DNA from: Thermoplasmataceae archaeon
GTDB taxonomy: Archaea > Thermoplasmatota > Thermoplasmata > Thermoplasmatales > Thermoplasmataceae
Assembly (NCBI GenBank): GCA_038729425.1
Contig: JAVYSB010000002.1
Coordinates: 1 to 64,000 of the forward strand
DNA length: 64,000 nt
Direction of reading: 5' to 3'
A program made the position numbers and the translations under genes. The notes beneath the pieces are model-generated. The model saw nothing but the letters and a program-made list of their open reading frames with translations. It made no database searches and was not told the origin of the DNA. Positions 8,019 to 16,921 of this stretch are shown in pieces (within the stretch, counting starts at the first letter, position 1; every line of letters begins with the position of its first letter).

Positions 8019-8422
8019 TCAATTTTCGGGACCTTCTGGTCAAAATAATCAAATTCTTTCTTTTCTTCAATATTTTCTCACCGCTGGATAGTCTAGATTA
8101 CAGAAGCAGTTTAATATAATATCTATCTGGAGAAGTCAGACGGATACTCGATTTGAATGTATTGGCTGGTGACGTTGCTTAATGAACGGTTCAGACGACT
8201 CATGATGTCGCAATAAATACACGTGTTCGTAATGCTATTTCTTTCTTATATTCACAAAGTTTCTCAAATGCGAGAAATCGAATTCTGGTGCTCTTACAAG
8301 AGATCATGGATACTAATGTTTTCGCGAAAACATTTCTCTAGACATATGCCTAAATTTAGGACTTTTTCTTAATTTTAAGATTAAATTCCTCCAGCGGGTC
8401 AAATCCCACTGTTTCTAACAAA
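8019..8422. other. Gene-free stretch with four palindromes between cydB and tRNA-Thr
   Basis: No convincing ORF on either strand. Between 8260 and 8379 four inverted repeats follow each other: TTTCTC-n6-GAGAAA (8260-8277), a perfect 20-bp palindrome (8315-8334), CCTAAATTTAGG (8349-8360) followed by ACTTTTTCTT, and CTTAATTTTAAG (8368-8379). The third, with its T-run, could end cyd transcription. GCGGGTCAAATCCCACTG at 8394-8411 looks like a tRNA T-arm, but no tRNA body precedes it. Confidence 0.6.
8315..8334. repeat. Perfect 20-bp palindrome
   Basis: AATGTTTTCGCGAAAACATT is self-complementary over all 20 bases, with CGCG at its centre. It could be a dimeric regulator site or a hairpin. It lies about 300 bases behind cydB and about 90 bases beyond the 3' end of tRNA-Thr, in no gene. 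Confidence 0.85.
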
Positions 8423-8494
8423 GCCACTGGAGGGATTTGAACCCCCGACCTGCTGATTACAAGTCAGCTGCTCTACCACCTGAGCTACAGTGGC
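8423..8494 (-). tRNA. tRNA-Thr (anticodon UGU)
   Basis: On the minus strand a complete 72-nt cloverleaf is read: acceptor GCCACTG pairs with CAGTGGC, a D arm with GGTGGTAGA, anticodon arm GCTGA-CTTGTAA-TCAGC with anticodon TGT, and T arm GGGGGTTCAAATCCC. There is no intron, and CCA is not encoded. Stems pair without mismatches, so it should be functional. Assignment to threonine (codon ACA) follows from the anticodon. Confidence 0.95.
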
Positions 8495-8583
8495 AATATT
8501 CCGGACTATGTTTACTATTAAGATAAACGTTTTCTTCACAACTTCCTGCACATACAATGTTGGCGATTCCTGTCGAACGTGAT

Positions 8584-8979
8584 TTAGAGACTATACCAGA
8601 GTATCAGGAACGATATGCCACTCAGGAGAATGAGAATGAAGGCGACAAGCTGCCACGAAATCCTGCGGGGTTCTTTATATGATCCATAGTCTCCCAAATT
8701 GGAATAGTTGGTGGTATCGCCCGCTCGACGTTTTTCTTTAAAGACTGTGCCAGTGTCAGTCGCGGGTTGATCCTGCTGGGAATTATCCTGGCTGTACCCC
8801 GTCACGGGCTTCTTTCTTCTCGATCTTCCTAAAATAGGCAGGATGAAGAGGAAAAATGGAATATAGCCAAACGCTCCCGTTTGAAATCCAAAAAAGGCGG
8901 GCAGGATAAAGAACATCAGTATAAAGACAATCCATACCAGTGCGTCGATGGCTAATATTATTTTGCTTGATCTCCTCAT
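8584..8979 (-). CDS. Small membrane protein, unknown family
   Basis: The 131-aa protein has two N-terminal hydrophobic helices (about 7-30 and 37-51), a basic RSRRKK patch, a polar Gln/Asn/Thr-rich loop of about 60 residues, and a C-terminal helix (about 109-130). I do not recognise it. Its ATG overlaps the stop of the hydroxyacyl-CoA dehydrogenase gene by 3 bases (8976-8978), so it is the third gene of the SCP2-fad operon. A membrane anchor for the soluble beta-oxidation enzymes would fit the context, but nothing in the sequence proves it. Confidence 0.65.
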   Translation of the reverse strand: MRRSSKIILAIDALVWIVFILMFFILPAFFGFQTGAFGYIPFFLFILPILGRSRRKKPVTGYSQDNSQQDQPATDTGTVFKEKRRAGDTTNYSNLGDYGSYKEPRRISWQLVAFILILLSGISFLILWYSL

Positions 8980-10970
8980 CGTCCCTTAAATTCCGGTTTT
9001 CTCTTCTGTATGAAAGCGGATATCCCTTCCTTCAGGTCATCGGTGCCATAAAGCAGACCCATGGAAATTGCCTCCATCTCAAGACCATCATCTATTGATC
9101 CCTCACTTCCCTTGTTTATTAGCCTCTTGCTGAGGGCTGCGGAAACAGGCGCTATCCTTTTGGCCAAATCTTCAGCAAGTTTCAGTGTATCCGTATCTAT
9201 GGATATCCTGTTGTAGAGCTTTGACACTAGTCCAATATCGTTTGCAACTTTGCCGTTAAATCTCTCGGCGGAAAGGATGTAGTACATTGCGCGCGAGATA
9301 CCTACCAGTTTGGCAAGCCTCTGAGATCCTCCCCAGCCAGGGAGCAATCCAAGACTTGTCTCCGGGAAACCGATGATCGTTTCTTCTGTCGCGACCCTGA
9401 TATCACAGGCCAGAGAGAGTTCAAATCCTCCACCCAGGACATATCCCTTCATCTCCGCAATAGTGATCTTTGGTATTTCCGATAGTAACTTGAAGACTCT
9501 TTCGCCCAGCCGTGAGTTCTCCATGAAATCAGATCCGCTGGCAAAAAACTGTGTCAGTTCGGCGCCTGCTGAGAAGACGTCTCCTTTGCCGGTGATTATT
9601 ATCACGTTGATTTCGTGGTTATTCCACATTTCTTTGAGATGTACCTCAAGTTCATGAATCACGTCTATGTTGATCAGGTTGTTCCTTGTATTTGAAACGA
9701 CTAACCTGGCAACCTTCTCTGCGGGATACTCCACCGTTACGAATTTTCCGGTGAGGGATTCACTGGGAGGCTTCGTTTCAGCTGAGGATGGCTTCTTGTC
9801 CCCAGAGATGGGCGCCTTCACGGCTATTATCTCCTTTAGTTTTCCCTCTTTTATTGATCTCACTGGTTCAAAGACGCTGAGTCCAGTGAGGTTCTGAATA
9901 TCCTCAAGCTTCTTCTTTATCTCAGCGTTGGTTAGTCCCTGAGCAACTGATATCGGTCCAAATGGCCGGTTCATCCCCAGCCTCACGCCGGTCTCTATGT
10001 CTTCAGGAATCGAGATGCCTTCCTCTATGACTTTAACTGCCTCATTCACTTCTATGGCGAGGATATCCATCAATTCAACGCGGTTCGTGGGGTCTGCTTT
10101 CGGTACTTCTGCCTTTCCACCGGTCCACTTGTAAAATCCCTGACCGGTCTTAAGTCCGAGCAGGCCACTTTTCATCTTTTCCCTGAAAATAGCGCATTTA
10201 CCGTAGTCAGGTGAAAGTTCTTTCTCGTAATAATCCAAGGAATGGACAACAGTATCTATCCCCACGTAATCCATCAATTCATAGGGCCCCATTGGGAGGC
10301 CCTGTCCTCTCGCGAAAGTATCTATCTCTTCTGGCCTGGCAATCTTCTTATCCAGGAGGGTACAGAAGAACAGGCTCTCCGGAGCGCTGATCCTGTTAAC
10401 CACAAATCCGGCACTATCTTTGTGAACCCTGATAGGTGTTTTACCTATTTTCTTTGCAAGTTCGAATGTGGCCTCGAATACACTGTTATCCGTCCTGTCC
10501 CCCTTAATTATTTCAACCAGTTTCATGATTACTGGCGGGTTGAAGAAATGCATTCCGACCGTTCTTGATCCAAGCGAAGTGCCTTCTGAAAGCGTAGATA
10601 TTCTGATGTTTGAAGTATTTGATGCTATTATCACGTCATTCCTGCAGAGTTTCTCAAGATCTGCAAACAGTTTCTTCTTTACCTCTATAATCTCAGGAAC
10701 GGCTTCAACAACAACATCTGCATCTGAAACAGCAGGCTTCAGATCCCCGTGATATGTTAGTCTCCGGTTAATAGACTCAACGTCTTCCTTCTTGATTTTA
10801 CCGGATCTTGCCAGTTTCTCAAGGCTGACTGCTATGGATTTCTTTGCCTTTTCAAGCGCTTCCGGAAAACTGTCCTCAAGCGATACGTCGTAACCGGCCA
10901 GCGCAAACACTTCAGCTATGCCGTGTCCCATTACGCCGGATCCGATCACGGCTACTTTCCGTATATCCAA
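8976..10970 (-). CDS. 3-hydroxyacyl-CoA dehydrogenase / enoyl-CoA hydratase fusion
   Basis: A 664-aa bifunctional enzyme for the middle two steps of fatty-acid beta-oxidation (hydration of enoyl-CoA, then NAD-dependent oxidation). The N-terminal Rossmann domain starts with AVIGSGVMGHGIAE (about 8-21). The dehydrogenase C-terminal domain is at about 185-285 (SAGFVVNRI) and a second partial copy at about 300-380. The hydratase domain fills about 415-660, with GGGFELSLACD and FPETSLGLLPGWGG carrying both expected catalytic Glu residues. The domain order is dehydrogenase first, the reverse of bacterial FadB, and is known in archaeal and some bacterial enzymes. It lies five bases behind the SCP2 gene. 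Confidence 0.93.
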   Translation of the reverse strand: MDIRKVAVIGSGVMGHGIAEVFALAGYDVSLEDSFPEALEKAKKSIAVSLEKLARSGKIKKEDVESINRRLTYHGDLKPAVSDADVVVEAVPEIIEVKKKLFADLEKLCRNDVIIASNTSNIRISTLSEGTSLGSRTVGMHFFNPPVIMKLVEIIKGDRTDNSVFEATFELAKKIGKTPIRVHKDSAGFVVNRISAPESLFFCTLLDKKIARPEEIDTFARGQGLPMGPYELMDYVGIDTVVHSLDYYEKELSPDYGKCAIFREKMKSGLLGLKTGQGFYKWTGGKAEVPKADPTNRVELMDILAIEVNEAVKVIEEGISIPEDIETGVRLGMNRPFGPISVAQGLTNAEIKKKLEDIQNLTGLSVFEPVRSIKEGKLKEIIAVKAPISGDKKPSSAETKPPSESLTGKFVTVEYPAEKVARLVVSNTRNNLINIDVIHELEVHLKEMWNNHEINVIIITGKGDVFSAGAELTQFFASGSDFMENSRLGERVFKLLSEIPKITIAEMKGYVLGGGFELSLACDIRVATEETIIGFPETSLGLLPGWGGSQRLAKLVGISRAMYYILSAERFNGKVANDIGLVSKLYNRISIDTDTLKLAEDLAKRIAPVSAALSKRLINKGSEGSIDDGLEMEAISMGLLYGTDDLKEGISAFIQKRKPEFKGR

Positions 10971-10974
10971 GGAA

Positions 10975-11310
10975 TCACTTCCTGTACTTGCTGATTATTC
11001 CTGTGAGTTTCTGGGCACCAAAAATATCACCGGAGATCTTGACCTTCCCCTGAAGGAACGCTTTTACGGGGTCCGTAGCGCCGGTGAAAATTTCTGTCAA
11101 GACTGCATCCGCAGCGGATATTGTTGCTGCAGCGGGGACCTTTTCCCCGTCAGAAAGAGTAAATTTGCCGCCGGAGATTTGCAGATAATAAGATGAGGCA
11201 TCAGGCAGCTTGAACTGTATGACCTTGTCCCATGTTGCTAGCTCCTTTGCTATTTCTGCCTTGCTGTTCACACCTTCCACAATAACGTTTAGAATCTCCT
11301 TGGAACTCAT
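10975..11310 (-). CDS. SCP2 sterol-carrier-like lipid-binding protein
   Basis: The 111-aa protein has the SCP2 fold signature: an alternating strand region YYLQISGGKFTLSDGEKVPAAATISAADAVL (about 42-72) and the C-terminal ATDPVKAFLQGKVKISGD (about 79-96). Such proteins bind acyl-CoA or other lipids in the cytoplasm. It is the first gene of the operon with the beta-oxidation fusion enzyme, which points to acyl-CoA delivery. A TATA-like AAAATATAAAG lies on the minus strand at about 11329-11339, some 20 bases upstream of the ATG, which suggests a nearly leaderless mRNA. Confidence 0.88.
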   Translation of the reverse strand: MSSKEILNVIVEGVNSKAEIAKELATWDKVIQFKLPDASSYYLQISGGKFTLSDGEKVPAAATISAADAVLTEIFTGATDPVKAFLQGKVKISGDIFGAQKLTGIISKYRK

Positions 11311-11371
11311 GGATTACTTTAGGTGTCAACTCTTTATATTTTTTGTCATCAAAAAAGAGAAAATGGTGAAT

Positions 11372-12031
11372 TTATGCGTGTTTGTAAGCTTCAAGAACAT
11401 ATTCGGCAAACTGGTCGTCCGGGTACGCTCCAACAAACTGTACATCATTGTTGATGACAATGTGAGGAACACTTGAAACACCAGCTTCTTCGGCTTCTTT
11501 CTCGAATTCCATGGATTCCACCATCTCACCGGTTATGTGCTTGTTCCTGACTGCGAACTTATGGGCCGTAGTGACCGCCTTGGGGCAATATGGGCATGTA
11601 GGAGTAACAAAAACCTGTATCTTTACCGGCTTGTCGATCTGTGAGATTATCTCCATGGCCCTTGAGGAAACGTCAGCTTCTCCGCTTGAAACGATCTTTA
11701 AGTCTTCAATGAGGGAACCAAATTCATATCCAGATGGTATACCATAGTACCTGACCCTTCCGGTCTCATGTCCGTGCTTCTCTATTATTGTGGCAGGGTA
11801 TTTCTCAATGCCAAAGCTTTTTGCCTTTTCCTTATCTTCATCAAAATTATAGACGATCAGGTGGATTCTGCTGTCAATTGCGGATACCTCAGTTGCAAGT
11901 TCAAGTGTTTCCTTGCAGTACTTGCAATCCGAGTCGTTTGACGTGAAAACAACAAGGTCAACATCTTCTTTCAGGTGTTTTTCAAATTCTGATTTTAGAT
12001 ATTCTTGATCTTCCTTTCTGATTAGTGCCAT
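11372..12031 (-). CDS. Protein disulfide oxidoreductase (PDO, double thioredoxin fold)
   Basis: The 219-aa protein consists of two thioredoxin-fold units, each with a CxxC site: CKYC at residues 36-39 and CPYC at 146-149. This is the archaeal PDO/glutaredoxin-like family that forms, reduces or isomerises disulfides in the cytoplasm and can serve as thioredoxin for peroxiredoxins. Cis-Pro positions are visible (KYPATII, VSSVPHIVI). Upstream on the minus strand are a TATA-like CTTTAAATAC (about 12061-12070) and the ribosome site GGTGACTT directly before the ATG. It is a single gene and may feed the Bcp and single-Cys peroxiredoxins of this window (inference). Confidence 0.93.
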   Translation of the reverse strand: MALIRKEDQEYLKSEFEKHLKEDVDLVVFTSNDSDCKYCKETLELATEVSAIDSRIHLIVYNFDEDKEKAKSFGIEKYPATIIEKHGHETGRVRYYGIPSGYEFGSLIEDLKIVSSGEADVSSRAMEIISQIDKPVKIQVFVTPTCPYCPKAVTTAHKFAVRNKHITGEMVESMEFEKEAEEAGVSSVPHIVINNDVQFVGAYPDDQFAEYVLEAYKHA

Positions 12032-12152
12032 TAAGTCACCTGCTCATAATTTACGCACAGTATTTAAAGATTACTACTCATATATGATTATTCAATTTTC
12101 GGTGGGAAGAACTCAGCTTCGACATTCAATCATGCAAAAAGAATACGAAGGG

Positions 12153-13574
12153 TCAAACAAACCCTTGTTCTGATAGCCTCGTGACTATTTTACCCCATCT
12201 TCTACCTCTCCTGATCAGGTAGAACGAGAGGGAACCCATTGCTATCAGAGATGCCGCAAGGAAAGGAAAGTAGTACGTGGCAGCTACAGATACGGCGAAG
12301 AAGATCACTCCCGGTATCAGGACAATGAAATTCCGGCCGATCACGTTTCCGCTGAGCGCTCCCCCCTGCAGATCCTGATATGAGATCTTCTCGGAGAAGA
12401 AATAGAACGTGATAACCAGCACTGATGGTACCATGAACATCAATACGAGGGCGGAATTGAAAGCGTATGGAACACCATAGAATGCAAGAACGAAATTAGC
12501 AGCTATGAATGGCGCAAGCAGGATTAACTCGGAAACGCATTTCGACAGAATTGATGTGACAAAATAGTCGCTGCCCTTCATGGTTAAGAATGATGTCCAG
12601 AGGCGCTCATTGTTCAGCAGGTTCGGGGTATTTGTTACTATGAGCAGTACGGCGTAAAAGGTAACATAGACAATGATATAAAGTGAAGTTCCAGCACCGA
12701 ATGAGTTCTGGTAGAAATAAAGCACATAAAAGTACACGATCGCGAAGAGGCTTGTGATAATTAACCCTGTCCTGGTCCTGAGTCTGAAAGACGGGGCGAA
12801 ATTTGAATATCCTCTCCTCCTCATATTTGTAGAGACAAATGTGGTATGGAACTTCAATATGGCGCGTTTCTGCGTCAGTCCAGCGAAAGTGGACAGCTTT
12901 CTGGCTTCTCTCCTCGTGCTTCCCCTCTCCACCGAGAACTTCTCAATGCCAAGGTCAACAGTGACAATCATGGAGATGATAACAGGTATGGCTAGAAAGG
13001 CCAGCGAAAGCGATACTCCATATAGCAGAGAGGATGTCGCTAGAGTTATGAGGGCGAGGGGAGAACCAATGATCTCAATGGCAGCCCATGCCACAACAAT
13101 GATGGACACAAGTACCCTGTAAACCTGCCTTATGGTCATCATCGTGATGCCAATGAACGTGGTTCCGACAGATATGGCAACAGCAGCAAGCAGAGACTGA
13201 AGAACCGTGGTGCCGGAAGATCTGTAAACTGAGGAAATATCAAATACCAGCGCCAGGAGCAGGGTTCCCGTGGAATAAAACTTGAACGCCACCAGGGGGA
13301 TTATCAGGTCCCTCTTGTCTACAGGAAGGACGAAATAGAAATCCCTGTCAGACTTCATGGAGGAGACGCTTCCGGTATAAACAGACAGGAAGAGTGCCAC
13401 CAGCATGAAAGTGAAGAGTTCATAGAAGAATACCGATGGGGATGTCACTGGCGGAAGGATATAATAATAGAGGAAGCCAGGTGCAAGAAGGAAAGCGTAG
13501 AATATCGCACTGAAAAGCAGAGTTCCCCGTGGGAGACGCGTACGGAAATAGAACCTCAGGAGCTTACCGATCAT
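12153..13574 (-). CDS. ABC-2 type exporter permease
   Basis: The 473-aa membrane protein has about ten to twelve hydrophobic helices in two blocks, separated by a basic cytoplasmic loop (about 212-262, rich in Arg/Ser). It overlaps by 11 bases the end of the ATPase gene at 13564-14274, with which it must form one transporter. There is no extracellular binding-protein gene, which fits an exporter. Substrate unknown. The N-terminal FRTRLPRG segment and the absence of a cleavable signal agree with an ABC-2 permease. No motif identifies the cargo. Confidence 0.8.
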   Translation of the reverse strand: MIGKLLRFYFRTRLPRGTLLFSAIFYAFLLAPGFLYYYILPPVTSPSVFFYELFTFMLVALFLSVYTGSVSSMKSDRDFYFVLPVDKRDLIIPLVAFKFYSTGTLLLALVFDISSVYRSSGTTVLQSLLAAVAISVGTTFIGITMMTIRQVYRVLVSIIVVAWAAIEIIGSPLALITLATSSLLYGVSLSLAFLAIPVIISMIVTVDLGIEKFSVERGSTRREARKLSTFAGLTQKRAILKFHTTFVSTNMRRRGYSNFAPSFRLRTRTGLIITSLFAIVYFYVLYFYQNSFGAGTSLYIIVYVTFYAVLLIVTNTPNLLNNERLWTSFLTMKGSDYFVTSILSKCVSELILLAPFIAANFVLAFYGVPYAFNSALVLMFMVPSVLVITFYFFSEKISYQDLQGGALSGNVIGRNFIVLIPGVIFFAVSVAATYYFPFLAASLIAMGSLSFYLIRRGRRWGKIVTRLSEQGFV

Positions 13575-14274
13575 TCTGCATCATCCTTGAAACCGTTGCT
13601 TCCAGGCTTTCTTCTCCAGATGACATCCCTTCCAGATCCCTGATTGTTCCCTGCCATCTGATAGCCCCCTTTGAAATCATAAGGACGCGTTCAGTCATCC
13701 TTCTGGCTATGGAAAGTATGTGCGTAGAAACAAAGTAGGTTGCGTGGAATGAGTCAAGGAATTTAATCACGCTCTCCTGGGTTGGTATATCGAGATAGTT
13801 CAGGGGCTCATCCATAAGCATGATCTTCGGGGAATGCATCATAGCTATTCCTATGGACACACGCTGTACGTTCCCTCTTGACAGGGCAGATATCCTGGTC
13901 TTTTCCAGGTCCCCAAGGCCAAGGTACTCAATAATTAGGTCTGCCCTGTCTTTTACATTCTCGACGTTCCTGAGAGCTGCTATGTATTCGAGGTTTTCCC
14001 TCACCGTCAGGACACGGTACGGCTGCGCATCTTCAGGAAGATAGCCGATAATAGACCTGGCTTCTATTGAACTTGGGGGGTTTCCATCTATTGAAATGCT
14101 ACCAGAATCTGGAGTAAGGAGACCAACAAGCAGTTTCATGATGGTAGTCTTACCTGCGCCATTCGGTCCAAGTATTGTAACTCGCTCACCCTGGCCGATG
14201 GAAAATGAGACGTTCCTGAGCGCTTCAAAACTTCCGAAACTCTTTGACACTTCCTGAACGTCTATAAGAGGCAT
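13564..14274 (-). CDS. ABC transporter ATP-binding protein
   Basis: The 236-aa nucleotide-binding subunit shows a Walker A GPNGAGKTT (about 37-45), Q-loop in GYLPEDAQ, a signature ALSRGNVQRVSIGIA (about 130-144), Walker B IMLMDEP (about 151-157) and the switch His in VSTHIL. The signature LSRGN deviates from the usual LSGGQ, and D/E of Walker B is intact. First gene of a two-gene exporter operon; start ATG at 14274. It is divergent from the aminopeptidase gene and shares a 100-bp intergenic promoter region with it. Confidence 0.9.
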   Translation of the reverse strand: MPLIDVQEVSKSFGSFEALRNVSFSIGQGERVTILGPNGAGKTTIMKLLVGLLTPDSGSISIDGNPPSSIEARSIIGYLPEDAQPYRVLTVRENLEYIAALRNVENVKDRADLIIEYLGLGDLEKTRISALSRGNVQRVSIGIAMMHSPKIMLMDEPLNYLDIPTQESVIKFLDSFHATYFVSTHILSIARRMTERVLMISKGAIRWQGTIRDLEGMSSGEESLEATVSRMMQNDR

Positions 14275-14377
14275 GCGTCCATAAAATTAACTTCCGATAT
14301 TAAGGTTGGCAGGAATATGGACCATTCTGGCAATCCACATAACTAATATTCATATAACAACTCGAAATAGCCAAGCC

Positions 14378-16768
14378 ATGGAAATACACTGCTATGATCT
14401 TGAGTTGGACATCAACTACGAGAAGATGACGTACACAGGAAGGGAGAAGATATCACTGACACTTGAGAATGAACCTCTTGTGATAAATGCCCTTGATCTG
14501 TCGGTATCGAAAGTGACCATAGGCGGCAAAGGTGTTAAATTTACCCATGATAACAGTAAGGAGGAACTGAGGATAGAGGGGACTTCAAAGGGCCTTAATG
14601 AAGTCAACATTGAGTTTTCAGCAAAAGTGAACGATGCACTGGTCGGGTTATACAAAGCAAAGGCAAAGTCGGGCATAATGCTAACAACCCAGTTCGAGTC
14701 GACCGGTGCCAGAAGAATGTTTCCCTGCCTCGACAACCCTGGTTATAAAGCAGAATTCAACCTTTCTGTGAAAATAGACAGGGCTCTTGACGCAATTTCG
14801 AATATGCCTATTGAATCTGAGGATAATGACGGAAAGAAGAAGACCATAAAGTTCAGGAAAACTCCCAGGATGTCAACATATCTGCTTTATCTTGGAGTCG
14901 GGAAGTTTGACAACATGACCAGGAAGAGCGGCGATGTTGAATACATACTCACGGCACCGAAAGGACACCTTAAATCAACGGAATTCCCTCTGGAAGTCGC
15001 CATAAAGTCCGTAGAGTTCTATGAGAAATATTTCAACATCAAGTACGTGCTTCCTAAGATGCACCTCATAGCAGTTCCTGAATTTGCGGCAGGAGCAATG
15101 GAAAACTGGGGTGCTATAACGTTCAGGGAATCAGTGCTTCTGGTGAATGAATCGACCAGCTCGGCAGTTAAGAAGAGAGTGGCAGAGGTAATAGCCCATG
15201 AGATAGCGCACCAGTGGTTCGGCGATCTCGTAACGATGAAGTGGTGGAACGATCTCTGGCTCAATGAAAGTTTTGCCACATTCATGGCCTTCAAGACTGT
15301 GGACAACCTATTCCCGAAGTGGGAAATGACTGGCGACTTCGTGATATCGGAAACAGAAGGAGCACTTACTGGCGATTCCTTGCATAATTCGCATCCCATA
15401 GATGTGGACGTTAAGGATCCGAACGAGGTTGCCATGATCTTCGATGAGATCAGCTACGGAAAGGGTGGAAGCATCCTCAGGATGATTGAATCATATGTTG
15501 GGCAAGACAACTTCAGGGACGGTATCCGGGAATATCTCAAGGAAAAGTCCTTTTCCAACGCCAGAGGAAATGACCTCTGGCTATCCATAGAAAAGACCTC
15601 AAAGATGCCCGTTACAAAGGTAATGGAAGCGTGGATCAAAACAATGGGATACCCAGTTATAAAGGCCACCAAGAGGGGAAGCAATATTGCCTTGAGACAG
15701 GAGCAGTTCTTCATGAACGGAGCAACTTCTAACACGATCTGGCCCGTACCACTCACAGTCGCAAGGGAAAACGGCACGGAATCAATACTGTTCGACAAGA
15801 GGGAAATGGAAATACCATCGAAAGGGTTCCTTAGACTTAACCAGGATCAGACTGGTTTTTACAGGGTCCTTTACAGTGACGATCTTTTCAGGGAAGTTCT
15901 TTCCAGATCCAGTACTTTTTCAAACCTGGACAGATGGGGCATCGTGAACAGCCAGTATTCGTTCCTCATGGCGGGACTGATAAATATTGAGGAGTATACA
16001 ACGCGCATCAGGGAATTTTTCAAGAACACAGACCATCTGACGGTCGACGAGATCAGCAATGACCTGAACCTGCTGTACCTCATAATACCCAAGAGCGAAA
16101 AGATACGTGCGTTAGCATCAGAATATACATCATACCACGTCGAGAGGCTGGGCATGAAGAGGGAGGGAGAACCTGATGTGATATCTTCGCTCAGAGGGAA
16201 GCTCTGGCAGAGGCTCTCCATGGTGAACCAGGATTGGGCAAAGAAAACCTCCACAATGTTTGGGAAGTATGCCCAGGTTGATCCAGATCTGAGACTTGGC
16301 GTTGCTCTTTCGGAAGCACAGACAGAAAACGACGTCTCGAAAATTGAATCCGTGTTCAGGAAGGTGGACAGCGATGAGGACAGAACCAAACTAATATCCG
16401 CAATGGGATTTCTTTCAGGAAGAGACAATAATCTTGCAGTTGTGAAAATGATTGAAAACGGTGAAATCAAGAAACAGGATACAATCAGGTTTTACATTGC
16501 GGCGGCAATGAACCCTGCAAACCGCAAATTCATGCTTGAACACCTGCCAAATGCAGTGGATGAAATGAAAAAGATATTTTCCGGTACAATGTACACATCG
16601 AGAATGGTGGAAGGCGTCACCCCGCTAATCGGGGTTGAGTATGAGAAAGAGGTAAAAAACCTCCTGGAAAAGATCAGGAGCCCGGAAATTGAAACTGGAA
16701 TAAAGAAGGGAACTGAGTACCTGCAAGCATACACTTCACTGATCAACAAGAACAGGAACTTTTATTGA
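14378..16768 (+). CDS. M1 family aminopeptidase, tricorn interacting factor F2/F3 type
   Basis: A zinc aminopeptidase of 796 aa that trims peptides, in Thermoplasma acting behind the proteasome and tricorn protease. The substrate motif GAMEN is at 239-243. The zinc site HEIAH is at 274-278, with the third ligand Glu297 19 residues after the second His, and a helical ERAP-like C-terminal domain fills about 450-790. The start ATG at 14378 is preferred because the protein then begins MEIHCYDLELD as in the family. The longer reading from 14306 runs through the TATA-like AATATTCATATAA just upstream. Single gene, followed by a hairpin terminator. Confidence 0.95.
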   Translation: MEIHCYDLELDINYEKMTYTGREKISLTLENEPLVINALDLSVSKVTIGGKGVKFTHDNSKEELRIEGTSKGLNEVNIEFSAKVNDALVGLYKAKAKSGIMLTTQFESTGARRMFPCLDNPGYKAEFNLSVKIDRALDAISNMPIESEDNDGKKKTIKFRKTPRMSTYLLYLGVGKFDNMTRKSGDVEYILTAPKGHLKSTEFPLEVAIKSVEFYEKYFNIKYVLPKMHLIAVPEFAAGAMENWGAITFRESVLLVNESTSSAVKKRVAEVIAHEIAHQWFGDLVTMKWWNDLWLNESFATFMAFKTVDNLFPKWEMTGDFVISETEGALTGDSLHNSHPIDVDVKDPNEVAMIFDEISYGKGGSILRMIESYVGQDNFRDGIREYLKEKSFSNARGNDLWLSIEKTSKMPVTKVMEAWIKTMGYPVIKATKRGSNIALRQEQFFMNGATSNTIWPVPLTVARENGTESILFDKREMEIPSKGFLRLNQDQTGFYRVLYSDDLFREVLSRSSTFSNLDRWGIVNSQYSFLMAGLINIEEYTTRIREFFKNTDHLTVDEISNDLNLLYLIIPKSEKIRALASEYTSYHVERLGMKREGEPDVISSLRGKLWQRLSMVNQDWAKKTSTMFGKYAQVDPDLRLGVALSEAQTENDVSKIESVFRKVDSDEDRTKLISAMGFLSGRDNNLAVVKMIENGEIKKQDTIRFYIAAAMNPANRKFMLEHLPNAVDEMKKIFSGTMYTSRMVEGVTPLIGVEYEKEVKNLLEKIRSPEIETGIKKGTEYLQAYTSLINKNRNFY

Positions 16769-16773
16769 TTAAC

Positions 16774-16800
16774 CCCGGAATTTCCGGGTAACCCTTTTTA
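16774..16800 (+). terminator. Hairpin terminator behind the aminopeptidase gene
   Basis: CCCGG-AATTT-CCGGG (16774-16788) forms a five-base-pair GC stem; AACCCTTTTTA follows. It stands a few bases behind the stop codon. Archaeal termination mainly needs the T-run, so the stem may also protect the 3' end. Confidence 0.6.
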
Positions 16801-16921
16801 TCGAATAATTTAAGCAACCTATGTGACGCTGAGGCTGAATTTATAGTGTAGAACATGGCGGGCCTGTTTTCACTTTATGTGTTAAATGTGTGAGTAAGGG
16901 CATCGTTTACCCTCTTCTCAC

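Noticed and set aside
8394-8411. T-arm-like GCGGGTCAAATCCCACTG next to tRNA-Thr
   Set aside because: No acceptor, D or anticodon arm precedes it on the plus strand; probably chance or a very small tRNA remnant.
14306-14377. 24-residue N-terminal extension of the aminopeptidase
   Set aside because: It translates a TATA-like stretch, and tricorn factor homologues begin at the inner ATG at 14378.
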